From PALSA-1355 sp031400775 (GTDB taxonomy: Bacteria > Planctomycetota > Planctomycetia > Pirellulales > PALSA-1355), in assembly GCA_031400775.1 (NCBI GenBank), contig JANNQN010000039.1, forward strand, positions 1-46,325: DNA of 46,325 nt, given 5' to 3'. The notes below the pieces were generated by a model, which saw only the letters and a list, made by a program, of their open reading frames with translations, ran no database searches and was not told the DNA's origin. The position numbers and the translations under genes were made by a program. The first letter of the stretch is position 1; the number at the start of each line of letters is the position of its first letter. This document shows, in pieces, positions 1 through 8,782 of this stretch.

Positions 1-2
1 AT

Positions 3-332
3 CCGGTCGCGCTTTCGGCGATCAAGCGGGCGACAAACGAGTGGGAGGCAGATTATGCTAAAAGTGCGGCCCACGACGAGCCCCGGCCGTTGAACCTGGA
101 CCCGGGCTACATCACGGCGGCCAAGCTGGTGTTGGCTTCGACCAAAGACCACGCCCATCGCCTCTACCTGTCGGACGGCATCTTCGCCGAGGTGACCTTG
201 TTCTATAAAGACCGTGCCTGGCAACATCGCGACTGGACGTTTCCCGACTATCGCCGCGCGGACTATCAGCAGTTTTTTTCCGAGTGCCGCGACGACCTGC
301 GCCGTCGCCAGCGTGAGGGCCGAAGTCGATGA
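3..332 (+). CDS. DUF4416 family protein, C-terminal part (5' end outside window)
   Basis: The frame is open from the window edge and ends at TGA 330-332, giving 109 visible residues. The run GYITAAKLVLASTKDHAHR, followed by IYL-like 'LYLSDGIFAEVTL' and 'WTFPDYRRADY', matches the conserved C-terminal core of DUF4416 proteins as I know them. The biochemical function of the family is not known to me. The stop overlaps the start of the next gene in an ATGA arrangement, so the two are probably translationally coupled. That link suggests a role related to envelope or polysaccharide synthesis, but this is inference from context only. The start codon and upstream neighbours lie outside the window. 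Confidence 0.8.
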   Translation, partial: PVALSAIKRATNEWEADYAKSAAHDEPRPLNLDPGYITAAKLVLASTKDHAHRLYLSDGIFAEVTLFYKDRAWQHRDWTFPDYRRADYQQFFSECRDDLRRRQREGRSR

Positions 333-373
333 ACTGGCCCTCCATGAATGGTCTCTCCATGAATTGGCTCGTG
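329..373 (+). repeat. 15-base degenerate tandem repeat carrying three in-frame ATG codons
   Basis: Three consecutive 15-base units (329-343, 344-358, 359-373) each begin with ATGAA and encode MNWPS, MNGLS and MNWLV. The repeat multiplies the possible start codons of the transferase gene. Confidence 0.6.
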
Positions 374-1510
374 GCCGCGGCGGTCGTGCCGAGCTTGCTG
401 GTCTCCTGGTCGTTGGCGTTTGCGGTGCGCAGGCTGGCGGTGCGTTGGGGACTGGTCGATCATCCCGGACATCGCAAGGTGCATACGCACTCCACGCCGT
501 TTGGCGGCGGGTTGGCGATTTGGGCCGGAGTGGTCGTGCCGCTGGCGATTGCGCAGGGGCCGCTGTTGGTCTGGGCTCGAGCCTATGAAAACGATCCGAG
601 CGCAGACCGCTTCGCTTCGTGGGGATTGTGGGCCACGAGCGTGGCAGAGTTCATCGAGCCGCACTTGCCGGGTCTGGTCGAAGCGTCGGCCAACCTGTGG
701 TTCTTTCTGGGCGCGGCCACGGTGCTGCTTTTGTTGGGATTGGCCGACGACGCGCGCAAGCTCGATTGGCGATTTCGCCTGGCGATTGAGTTTATCGTGG
801 CCGGGGCGGTCGTGTTTGGCCGCGGCTGGACGTTGACGATCTTCGTCGACTGGCCGGCCGTGACCGGCGTGATCAGCGTGCTGTGGATCGTGTGGCTCAT
901 TAATGCCTTCAACATGCTCGACAACATGGACGGTCTGTCGGCCGGAGTGGCGGCGATCGCGGCCACGCTGCTGGCGATCGTGATGCTACTGACGCCCGAG
1001 GCCGGCTCGCAGCAACCGCAATTGTTCGTCGCCGGTTTTTTGTTTCTGCTCGTCGGGGCTCTGGTGGGCTTCTTGGTTCACAACCGGCCGCCGGCCCGGC
1101 TCTTCATGGGCGACGCCGGCAGCTACTTCGTTGGTTTCTGTCTGGCCGTGATGACGATTCAAGCCACGTTCACCGGCAGCGGCCTGCCGCGGCACGCCAT
1201 CCTCGCGCCCTTGTGCGTGCTGGCCGTGCCGCTGTACGACACGCTGAGCGTGGTCTGGATCCGTCTGCGCGCGGGCCGCAGTCCATTCCAGGGGGACACG
1301 AGCCATTTTTCACACCGCCTGACGGCGCTTGGGCTGTCGAAGACCCAGGCCGTGTTGACGATCTATCTGACCACCGCGGCATGTGGACTGGGCGCGCTGC
1401 TGCTGCATCAGGTGAACGTGGCGGGCGCGGCGATCGTGATGCTCGTGATTGCCTGCCTGCTGAGCGTGATCGCCATCCTGGAGACGACAGCCCTGCGGAA
1501 GTCGCGTTAG
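329..1510 (+). CDS. WecA/MraY-type polyprenyl-phosphate glycosyl-1-phosphate transferase
   Basis: A 393-residue integral membrane enzyme of the phosphoglycosyltransferase superfamily (WecA/TagO/MraY). These enzymes move a sugar-1-phosphate from a UDP-sugar to undecaprenyl phosphate, the first membrane step of surface polysaccharide synthesis. Diagnostic motifs: the Asp pair in LADDARK (D140-D141), NAFNMLDNMDGLSAG (about 193-206), FMGDAGSYF (259-267) and the late GDTSHFSHRL motif for substrate and metal binding. Hydrophobic helices run throughout. The NMLDNMDG form is closer to WecA/TagO than to peptidoglycan-specific MraY. The start overlaps the DUF4416 stop by ATGA. Two further in-frame ATGs at 344 and 359 lie in a 15-base repeat and could also be used. 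The exact sugar cannot be told. Confidence 0.9.
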   Translation: MNWPSMNGLSMNWLVAAAVVPSLLVSWSLAFAVRRLAVRWGLVDHPGHRKVHTHSTPFGGGLAIWAGVVVPLAIAQGPLLVWARAYENDPSADRFASWGLWATSVAEFIEPHLPGLVEASANLWFFLGAATVLLLLGLADDARKLDWRFRLAIEFIVAGAVVFGRGWTLTIFVDWPAVTGVISVLWIVWLINAFNMLDNMDGLSAGVAAIAATLLAIVMLLTPEAGSQQPQLFVAGFLFLLVGALVGFLVHNRPPARLFMGDAGSYFVGFCLAVMTIQATFTGSGLPRHAILAPLCVLAVPLYDTLSVVWIRLRAGRSPFQGDTSHFSHRLTALGLSKTQAVLTIYLTTAACGLGALLLHQVNVAGAAIVMLVIACLLSVIAILETTALRKSR

Positions 1511-1711
1511 CCGTCGCCACCGAACAAGCACCCAGAACTCTGGAGACGCAATGGAAGCCACCGAGCGCGTATCCGCACTGCTATCCCAAGCCATGCGTAA
1601 GACCCAGAAGAGTTCATTGCACACCGGCGCTTGGCGGGGCGGGCGTGTGTACAATCTTGCCTATTGCGAGTTGTGCTCGCTTCCAGGCTCACCGATATGG
1701 GAAATGTTGGA

Positions 1712-3217
1712 ATGATCGACTCACATTCTAGCGCTCTCGTGCGCACGCGGCCGTTGCTGTTGATGTTGGGACTCCTGTACTTGATTCCCGTGCCATGCCT
1801 GGCCGCAGATGCAGCTCGTCCGCCGAACGTTGTCTTTATTCTCGCCGATGATCTCGGCTATGGGGACCTCGGTTGCTACGGGTCGACAAAGATTCGCACG
1901 ACGAACATCGACCGCCTCGCCGCGGAGGGAATGCGATTGACGCGGCATTACAGCGGCAACGCGGTCTGCGCGCCGTCGCGATGCGTTCTGATGACGGGCC
2001 TCCATCCGGGACATGCATTCATTCGCAACAATCGCACCGTAGGCGAAGAGGGTCAGTACCCGATTCCCGCCGGCACAAAAACATTGGCCCGGCGGTTTCA
2101 CGACGCTGGTTATATCTGTGGAGCCTTCGGTAAATGGGGCCTCGGCGGACCGACTTCCGACGGTCGGCCTTTGCAACAGGGAATTGACCGCTTCTTCGGC
2201 TACAACTGCCAGGGCTTTGCGCACAACTATTATCCGGACGCGCTGTGGGACAACGAACAGCGAACACCGTTGAGGAATCCCAAATTTCAAGCCCATCAGC
2301 CACTGCCGGACAACGCCGACCCGAACGACCCGGCGAGTTACCAGTCCTATCGTGGCAAGGAGTATTCGTCCGACGTAATTCACTCCCAGGCGCTGAAGTT
2401 CATTCGCGACCATCACACGCGGCCATTTTTTCTCTATGTTCCCTGCACGATCCCCCATATGTCGTTGCAAGTGCCGGACGATTCGCTGGCGGAATACGTC
2501 GGTAAAATCGAGGACGTCCCCTACAAAGGACAACGCCGCTATTTGCCGCACCAACATCCGCATGCCTGTTATGCGGCGATAGTGTCGCGGCTGGATCGTT
2601 ATGTCGGCGAGATCGTGGCCGAGCTCAAGAAATTGGATTTGGAAAAGAACACGATCATCGTTTTCTCCTCGGACAACGGCCCGGCCGCCGACCGGGTCGG
2701 CGGCTCCGATTCCGATTTCTTCAATTCATCGGGCGGCTTGACGGGGAGGAAAGGCTCGTTGCAGGAAGGGGGCATCCGCGTCCCGTGCATCGTCCGTTGG
2801 ACCGGACGAATACGTGCGGCGACTGTGTCGGAACGGATCACAGGCTTCGAAGATTGGACCCCAACGCTATTCGATCTTGCCGATTTGAGCCTGGAGAATC
2901 GCCAAGAGCTCGACGGGATCAGCTTCGCCGACACGCTGTCAGGACAATGGCAGCCGGAACGTCCATTTTTATATCGCGAATACGTGCGACAACAAGCGGT
3001 TTGGTCCGGACCGTGGAAAGGGATCCGCAATCACCTCGCGAAAGCCGACGACCCACAGCCGATGCAGACGGAGCTCTACAATCTGGTGGCCGACCCCTTC
3101 GAAGCGCGCGACGTCTCGGCGCAGCATCCGGAAATCACTGCCCGATTGCAAAGAATTCTGCAAGAGGAACACCAACCATCGGAGCTCTTCCCAATTCCTG
3201 CATTGGATGTCAAATAG
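1712..3217 (+). CDS. Secreted sulfatase (type I, formylglycine-dependent)
   Basis: A 501-residue protein of the alkaline phosphatase/sulfatase superfamily. PNVVFILADDLGYGDLGCYG (about 38-57) supplies the metal-binding Asp pair (D46, D47). CAPSR at 86-90 is the sulfatase signature whose Cys is converted to formylglycine, so this is a Cys-type sulfatase and needs a maturation enzyme encoded elsewhere. A signal peptide is visible (about 12-32, LLLMLGLLYLIPVPCLAADA), so the protein is exported. I prefer ATG 1712; ATG 1697 and an open frame back to 1631 exist, but the signal peptide starts cleanly after 1712. A -10-like TACAAT lies at 1650-1655 without a well-placed -35. The gene is visibly less GC-rich than its neighbours and interrupts two polysaccharide genes. 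The substrate is probably a sulfated glycan, but it is not determinable. Confidence 0.92.
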   Translation: MIDSHSSALVRTRPLLLMLGLLYLIPVPCLAADAARPPNVVFILADDLGYGDLGCYGSTKIRTTNIDRLAAEGMRLTRHYSGNAVCAPSRCVLMTGLHPGHAFIRNNRTVGEEGQYPIPAGTKTLARRFHDAGYICGAFGKWGLGGPTSDGRPLQQGIDRFFGYNCQGFAHNYYPDALWDNEQRTPLRNPKFQAHQPLPDNADPNDPASYQSYRGKEYSSDVIHSQALKFIRDHHTRPFFLYVPCTIPHMSLQVPDDSLAEYVGKIEDVPYKGQRRYLPHQHPHACYAAIVSRLDRYVGEIVAELKKLDLEKNTIIVFSSDNGPAADRVGGSDSDFFNSSGGLTGRKGSLQEGGIRVPCIVRWTGRIRAATVSERITGFEDWTPTLFDLADLSLENRQELDGISFADTLSGQWQPERPFLYREYVRQQAVWSGPWKGIRNHLAKADDPQPMQTELYNLVADPFEARDVSAQHPEITARLQRILQEEHQPSELFPIPALDVK

Positions 3218-3442
3218 TCTGGCGTTTAGATTCAATTCGTGCCCGCCGCACGCCAAGAATGAAAAAGAGACATCACTGATTATTGATCGGGGCGCGGCCT
3301 TGCGTGAATGTGACGAGCTTGGTCGTCCCATTGGTCCGCCACGCTGGACGCACTCTCCCTGGGGCTCTAGAATCGCCTGCCAATCGCGCGCGATAATGGC
3401 GCTGGCAATGCCTCTCCTCAAAAATTCTGGGCCGGTCGCTTC

Positions 3443-5701
3443 ATGAACGCCAAGCTCTCCAAGGGCGCCGCCAAGCGGGCTAAGCAAGCGGCGGCCGCAA
3501 GCAGCGCGCTCGATCGCGTGCGGCCTTGGCTGCTGGCCGGACTGGCAGCGATCTGCGTGGCGCGGCCGCTGGTGCCAAGCGAAGGGGTTTCGTGGCTCGG
3601 CGATGGCTTGGGCTTCGACATGCTGTTGCTCGTGCTGGCCGCGGGTTACCTGTTGTGGGCCGCGGCGCGCGGCACACTTGTCCGGCCTTTGGGCGCGGTC
3701 GATGCCTGCGTGGGCGCGCTGGTCGCGATGTGTATGACAAGCGCATTCTTTGGAGCGTCGGAAGGCAATCCGCGCTACACGATCGATATGCTATGGGAAT
3801 GGACGGGCCTGGGGCTCGTCTACTTTCTCACGCGGCAGTTGGTGCGCACCGCGGCTGAAGCTCGGGCGCTGGCCGCCACGATGTTTGCCCTGGCCGTTGT
3901 GGTCAGCGCGTTTGGTTTTTACCAGGTGCTCGTCAGTCTGCCGGCCGACCGGGCTCGCTATGCCGCCGATCCCGAACGGGTGATGCAGGAAGCGCTCGGC
4001 CAGGTTTTTCCCAGCGGCTCGCTCGAACGGGCCCGGCTGGAAGATCGTTTGCAGAGCACCGAACCGCTGGCCACGTTCGCCTTGACCAATTCATTGGCGG
4101 GCTTCCTCGTGGCCTGGCTCGTCGCGGCGCTCGGCATGGCCTGGGCGGTCTCGGAGGTTCAACTCATCGCTCGGACGCCGGACGGCAAACGATCGTCGCG
4201 AGATTTTTGGATCTCGATGGCGCGGACGGTGGGCTTCGCCCTGGCGATCTTGGCCGTGGCGGGCTGCCTGCTGCTGACCAAGAGTCGTAGCGCTTACGTG
4301 GCGCTCGGCGTGTGTACGGTGTTGTTGCCATTTTGCGGAGCGGGATGGCGCCGCATCAATCGCAAGTATGCGTTGGCCGGCGGCGTCGCGGTCTTGCTGC
4401 TCGTGGGCGGGGCGATCGTTGGCGGCGGTCTCGACGCCAAGGTCCTCACCGAAGCGTCGAAGTCGCTGGGATTTCGCTGGCAGTATTGGCGAGCCACGTT
4501 GTCGATGATCGGAGATCATCCTTGGCTGGGGGTAGGGCCCGGCAATTTTCAGGACTACTACACGCAGTTCAAACTGCCCGAAGCCAGCGAGGAGATCCGC
4601 GATCCCCACAACTTCCTGCTCGAAGTCTGGGCGACCTGCGGAACGTTCGCGCTCATGGCGCTCGTGGCCGCGCTGGCCATGTTCGCCTGGCGATTGTGGC
4701 ACGCGCGCGACGCCAATCGTTTATTGGATCCCGCCGCGTCCAGGCCTAGAGCGACTCGGTCGGAGGAGATTCTCTATGTGGCGATCGGCGGCAGCGCGGG
4801 CTTTCTGTTGGCGTTTCTCGTCGGGCCGCTTTCCGGTTACTCGTTGACCGAATTGCAACTGGGTTGCGGATTGGCAGTCGTCGCGGCAGTCGTGGCGGTG
4901 CTGTGGCCCTGGATTGTCGCCGGACCTTTGCCGCCGGGCGCACTGGCGCTGGGCGTGCTTGCGCTCGGCATCCATTGGCTGGCGGCTGGCGGGATCGCGT
5001 TTCCGGGCGTGGCCGGATCGTTTTGGATTCTCATGGCGCTCGCCCTTAATGTGGTGGAAGGCGAACCCGGTGAGAATCCTCGCCCGCGCCAGCCGGCGAC
5101 GCGACTATTGTTGTTGTTGGGTTTTGTCCTCGTCGGCGCGGCGGCGGCGGCTTGTTACTACACCGCCTTTGCACCGGTGACTCGGCTGCACACGGCCATG
5201 TCGCAGGCGGCGCAAGTCGCGCACCCGCAGGCCCGCATCGTGGCCTATCTGGAAGCCGCGAGCGTTGACCCGCTGTCGGCGGATCCCTGGTTCTCGATCG
5301 CGCAGCTCGAAATGGAGAAGCTGCGGCAAAATCGAGCAACGCCCGCCAGCTATCAAAACTTTCTCGACACCACGGCCAAGGTGCTCGATCTGCGTCCGCA
5401 CTCGAGTTCGACCTGGCGCCAGATCGGAGCCTGGTACGCGGAGATCTACCGGCGGGGCCAGTTCGAAAAGGCGGGCGAAGCCGCGGTGGACCAATTGCGG
5501 CGAGCCGTGGAGCTCTATCCAACGTCAGCGGCAGTGCGAGCCGATCTGGCACTGGCCCTGGACATGGTGGGCAAACGAGACATCGCCCAGCGCCAGGCCG
5601 AGCAGGCGCTGGCGCTGGATCAGAAAATGCCGCACGCCGATCGGAAGTTGCCGCGGGAAATGCGGGACGCGCTCGAGGCTTTGCGGGCAGAATTGCGTTG
5701 A
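3443..5701 (+). CDS. O-antigen ligase/polymerase-like membrane protein with C-terminal TPR region
   Basis: A 752-residue protein. A basic N-terminus is followed by many hydrophobic helices. The loop around residues 355-385, with GDHPWLGVGPGNFQDYY and a following DPHNFLLEVWATCG, is the hallmark of the Wzy_C/O-antigen ligase family, where conserved Arg and His residues in the periplasmic loop act on lipid-linked glycans. After more membrane segments the last 170 residues (about 575-752) are soluble and contain TPR-like helices (VDQLRRAVELYPTSAAVRADLALALD). Ligase-plus-TPR fusions are common in this family. Likely job: polymerising or transferring surface polysaccharide built on the carrier primed by the upstream WecA-like enzyme. 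Polymerase and ligase cannot be told apart from sequence. Confidence 0.85.
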   Translation: MNAKLSKGAAKRAKQAAAASSALDRVRPWLLAGLAAICVARPLVPSEGVSWLGDGLGFDMLLLVLAAGYLLWAAARGTLVRPLGAVDACVGALVAMCMTSAFFGASEGNPRYTIDMLWEWTGLGLVYFLTRQLVRTAAEARALAATMFALAVVVSAFGFYQVLVSLPADRARYAADPERVMQEALGQVFPSGSLERARLEDRLQSTEPLATFALTNSLAGFLVAWLVAALGMAWAVSEVQLIARTPDGKRSSRDFWISMARTVGFALAILAVAGCLLLTKSRSAYVALGVCTVLLPFCGAGWRRINRKYALAGGVAVLLLVGGAIVGGGLDAKVLTEASKSLGFRWQYWRATLSMIGDHPWLGVGPGNFQDYYTQFKLPEASEEIRDPHNFLLEVWATCGTFALMALVAALAMFAWRLWHARDANRLLDPAASRPRATRSEEILYVAIGGSAGFLLAFLVGPLSGYSLTELQLGCGLAVVAAVVAVLWPWIVAGPLPPGALALGVLALGIHWLAAGGIAFPGVAGSFWILMALALNVVEGEPGENPRPRQPATRLLLLLGFVLVGAAAAACYYTAFAPVTRLHTAMSQAAQVAHPQARIVAYLEAASVDPLSADPWFSIAQLEMEKLRQNRATPASYQNFLDTTAKVLDLRPHSSSTWRQIGAWYAEIYRRGQFEKAGEAAVDQLRRAVELYPTSAAVRADLALALDMVGKRDIAQRQAEQALALDQKMPHADRKLPREMRDALEALRAELR

Positions 5702-5797
5702 CGGTTTGAGGCGCATGGCCGTAAAATTAAGGCTAACGGAACCAGCCCCCACCACGTCTGCTGCGGTCCGCGCGAGCGGATTCCGATTCGGTACCCT

Positions 5798-6967
5798 ATG
5801 AAACCCTTGTACGTCGTGATTGTCGCCGCGATCTTGGGCCTCGCCCTGGGCGGTGGCATGAGTTGGGCTCGATTCTCTCACTCGCCGCCGCTGGCATTGA
5901 CTCGGCCGGTCGACGTGACCGCGACTGGGAAGCAACCCCAAGTTCTGGTGGACGACGAATCGTTCGACTTCGGACGCGTCGAGCGCGACAAGACCGTGCG
6001 GCATGTGTTTCGATTCACGAACGCGGGCGATGCGGTCCTCACGTTGAAGGCCGGCGTGACAACCTGCACCAAGTGTACGATCTCGGAACTGGCCAAGCCG
6101 CGGGTCGAGCCGGGCGAGACGGTTGACGTCGAGGTGGAATACACGGCCAACAATTCAAAGCCGCAAATCCGGCAGATCGCACCGATCCTGACCAACGATC
6201 CCAAGCGGCCTCGCGTCGAGTTGAGTATTTCCGGCACGGTCACCGGCCGCTATCGGCTCGTGCCCGAGGAGGTCGTGCTCAGCAAAGTCTCGGCCAACGA
6301 AACCAAGACCACCGAGGTCAAGATATACGCGCTGCTTGACGACTCGGTGCGGGTCGTGGGGCACGAATTCATGGCGCCGGAGTCGGCCCGTTTTTTTGAG
6401 ATGCAAAGCGAGCCGATTCCGGCCGATCAGTTGAGCGAAACCGACGCAAAAAGCGGCTGCCGGGTGCGGCTGACGCTAAAACCGGGCTTGCCCTTGGGGA
6501 TGATTCAACAGACAATTCGCCTCGATCTTCAGTTGGGCGAGGCGACGGAAAAGGTCTCGGTCGAGGTGCCCATCGAGGGCATCATCGACAGCGACGTTTC
6601 GATCGTCGGGCCAGGCTGGGAGCAGCAGCTCAGCAGGCTGTCGTTTCCGGCGGTCAGCAGCGCCAAGGGAGCAACGCGCAAGTTGTTCATCTTGCTGCGC
6701 GGCGATCGCCGCCACGAGGTGACGATCAAGACGGGCAAAGTCGATCCGTCCTGGCTGAAGGTCACGTTGGGCGAGCCATCCGAACTCAAAGGCAGCGGCG
6801 ACGGAGGGGTCACCCAGGTACCTCTGACCATCGAGATCCCGCCCGGCATGCCGCCGGTCAATCACCTGGGAACCGATCAGGGAAAATACGCCGAGGTCGT
6901 CTTGGAGACAACCCATCCGCAGGTCAGCGAAATTCGTATGAACTTGAGATTCGTGATCGAGCAATAG
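5798..6967 (+). CDS. DUF1573 domain protein, membrane-anchored
   Basis: 389 residues. A hydrophobic N-terminal segment (PLYVVIVAAILGLALGGGM, residues 3-21) is a signal or anchor. Residues about 50-150 form a DUF1573 domain: the pattern SFDFGRVERDKTVRHVFRFTN, then TTCTKCT and a later VEPGETVDVEVEY, is typical of this Ig-like, ASPM/SPD-2/Hydin-related fold. The rest looks like further beta-rich repeats. The family is abundant in Planctomycetes and Bacteroidetes, and its role is not established. The CTKC pair could form a disulfide or bind metal. The gene sits 96 bases after the ligase gene and 60 bases before the tetraheme gene, so it is likely co-transcribed with the latter. Confidence 0.85.
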   Translation: MKPLYVVIVAAILGLALGGGMSWARFSHSPPLALTRPVDVTATGKQPQVLVDDESFDFGRVERDKTVRHVFRFTNAGDAVLTLKAGVTTCTKCTISELAKPRVEPGETVDVEVEYTANNSKPQIRQIAPILTNDPKRPRVELSISGTVTGRYRLVPEEVVLSKVSANETKTTEVKIYALLDDSVRVVGHEFMAPESARFFEMQSEPIPADQLSETDAKSGCRVRLTLKPGLPLGMIQQTIRLDLQLGEATEKVSVEVPIEGIIDSDVSIVGPGWEQQLSRLSFPAVSSAKGATRKLFILLRGDRRHEVTIKTGKVDPSWLKVTLGEPSELKGSGDGGVTQVPLTIEIPPGMPPVNHLGTDQGKYAEVVLETTHPQVSEIRMNLRFVIEQ

Positions 6968-7027
6968 GCTGCACGTCTCGAAACTGCGACGCCACAAGTC
7001 TGGACATTTTGGACGGATCCAAAGCAC

Positions 7028-8743
7028 ATGACTACCACCTTCAGCCATGCACCGCGCGGGTTCCTTTCGCTGCTGGCCGTTTGCGCGCTCGCGTCGACGG
7101 CCTGCAACCGAGCGGATGTCTCGAGCGAAACCGCGTCGCCCAGCGCCCGCCCTTCCACGGCGCTCGCCCCAACCGATCTCGCCGCCGCCGACGGCGAGGC
7201 CTTGGATCGCGACGTTGTGCACAGCGTCTTGGCTGCCAGCGCCGCGGCCAATGATGAATCAGACGAAAGCGACGCAGCCGATCGCGGCGTGCAGACGGTT
7301 GCCTACAACGAACCGCTCAAGGAGAAGTTCGATCCAGTTGCCGAGAACGGCAAGTTTTTCGAAGGCTGGAAGAAACCCAAACTCGCGATCGTCATCAGCG
7401 GCCGCCAGGACGGATACCTGGAACCGTGTGGGTGCGCCGGACTCTACCAACAAAAAGGAGGCATGAGCCGTCGTCATTCGCTGATTAAGCAACTTCAAGC
7501 TCAGGGCTGGCCCGTGGCGGCCGTTGACGTGGGCGGGCTGGTGCGGCGATTTGGCAAGCAGGCCGAAATCCAGTTTGCCATTTCGGCCGACGCGCTCAAA
7601 TTGATGGGCTACGGCGCCGTCGGATTCGGCCCAAGCGACTTGCGGCTCTCGGCCGGCGAGATCGTGGCGGCCGTGGCCGGCGCGGATCCCAAGGACAGCC
7701 TGTTCGTTTCGGCCAACGTCGATCTGTTCGGGCTGACGCCCAAATTCAGGATCCTCGAAGCCGGCGGCATGAGAATCGGCGTCACTTCCGTGCTCGGCAA
7801 GGAGTATCAAGAACAAATCAACAACGCGGAAGTTGCGATCCAGCCGGCCGCCGAATCGCTGCGGACCGTGCTGCCCGAGCTGAAGGATTGCGACGTGCGA
7901 ATTCTGCTTGCGCACGCCACGCTGGACGAGACCAAAGCGCTGGCCAAGCAGTTTCCCGCGTTCGATCTGGTCGTCACTTCCGACGGACACGAGATTCCGC
8001 CGGCCGAGCCCGAAAAGCTGGGCGCGAAAACCCGGCTGATCGAAGCCCCTCCCCAGGCGACGTACGTGACCGTGGTCGGCTTTTACGACAATCCCAAGCC
8101 GTCGATGCGATTTCAGCGCGTGGCGCTCGACTCGCGATTTCCCGATTCGCCGGAGATGAAGGAGATCATGACCACCTACCAACGCCAGTTGGAGCAACTG
8201 GGTTGGGATGGCCTCGGGCTGCGCAACGCGCCGCATCCGCGCACCAACCGGGCCGATAAGTTGTCGGGGCAGTTTGCCTCGGCCGCCAGTTGCAAGGAGT
8301 GTCATCCCACGGCCTGGGGTATCTGGTCGAAGACCAAGCATGCGCACGCCACGGAAACCCTGACCAAGCTCGATCCGCCGCGGCAGTTCGACGCGGAGTG
8401 CGTCAGTTGCCACGCGACGGGTTGGAACCCCAGCGAGTTTTATCCCTACACGAGCGGCTTTCACAGCCTCGAGAAAACGCCGCTCCTGGCCGGCAACTCC
8501 TGCGATAATTGCCACGGCCCGGGCGCGGCTCACGTGGCCGCCGAAAAAGGCCGCAACTCCGCCAAGCGCACCGCCGAGCGCGAGGCGCTCAAGCTGACCG
8601 TCGCGTTTGCCCGCGACAACGTCTGCGCCAAGTGTCACGACCACGACAACAGCCCCGAGTTCACGGGCAAAGACCCGGCTACGGGCAAGGACAACTTCGA
8701 CGTGAAGTACTGGCCCAAGGTCGAGCACAAGGGCAAGAAGTAG
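7028..8743 (+). CDS. 5'-nucleotidase-like domain fused to tetraheme cytochrome c554-like domain
   Basis: 571 residues. The N-terminus (1-26) is a signal sequence ending LASTAC, a weak lipobox, so it may be a lipoprotein. Residues about 118-400 resemble the UshA/5'-nucleotidase metallophosphatase fold, but in the variant with EPCGCAG (132-138, Cys134 and Cys136) followed by GGMSRR where phosphatases carry Asp/His metal ligands; a TSDGHE motif remains later. The C-terminal part has four CxxCH heme motifs at residues 422, 458, 492 and 533 (CKECH, CVSCH, CDNCH, CAKCH), like the cytochrome c554 family. Likely a periplasmic electron-transfer protein. The substrate is unknown and phosphatase activity is doubtful. 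The gene ends in a convergent junction with BBP7. Confidence 0.85.
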   Translation: MTTTFSHAPRGFLSLLAVCALASTACNRADVSSETASPSARPSTALAPTDLAAADGEALDRDVVHSVLAASAAANDESDESDAADRGVQTVAYNEPLKEKFDPVAENGKFFEGWKKPKLAIVISGRQDGYLEPCGCAGLYQQKGGMSRRHSLIKQLQAQGWPVAAVDVGGLVRRFGKQAEIQFAISADALKLMGYGAVGFGPSDLRLSAGEIVAAVAGADPKDSLFVSANVDLFGLTPKFRILEAGGMRIGVTSVLGKEYQEQINNAEVAIQPAAESLRTVLPELKDCDVRILLAHATLDETKALAKQFPAFDLVVTSDGHEIPPAEPEKLGAKTRLIEAPPQATYVTVVGFYDNPKPSMRFQRVALDSRFPDSPEMKEIMTTYQRQLEQLGWDGLGLRNAPHPRTNRADKLSGQFASAASCKECHPTAWGIWSKTKHAHATETLTKLDPPRQFDAECVSCHATGWNPSEFYPYTSGFHSLEKTPLLAGNSCDNCHGPGAAHVAAEKGRNSAKRTAEREALKLTVAFARDNVCAKCHDHDNSPEFTGKDPATGKDNFDVKYWPKVEHKGKK

Positions 8744-8782
8744 AGCGGCTGACACGCGATCGCGCGTCCGCGGCATTGGGAC

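Noticed and set aside
8754..8767. Small GC palindrome at the convergent junction of the cytochrome and BBP7 genes
   Set aside because: Only a five-base stem and no T-tract on either side; not enough for a terminator call.
7259..8776. 505-residue antisense frame opposite the tetraheme gene
   Set aside because: It mirrors a gene with clear heme motifs and has no family features; long antisense frames are common in GC-rich DNA.
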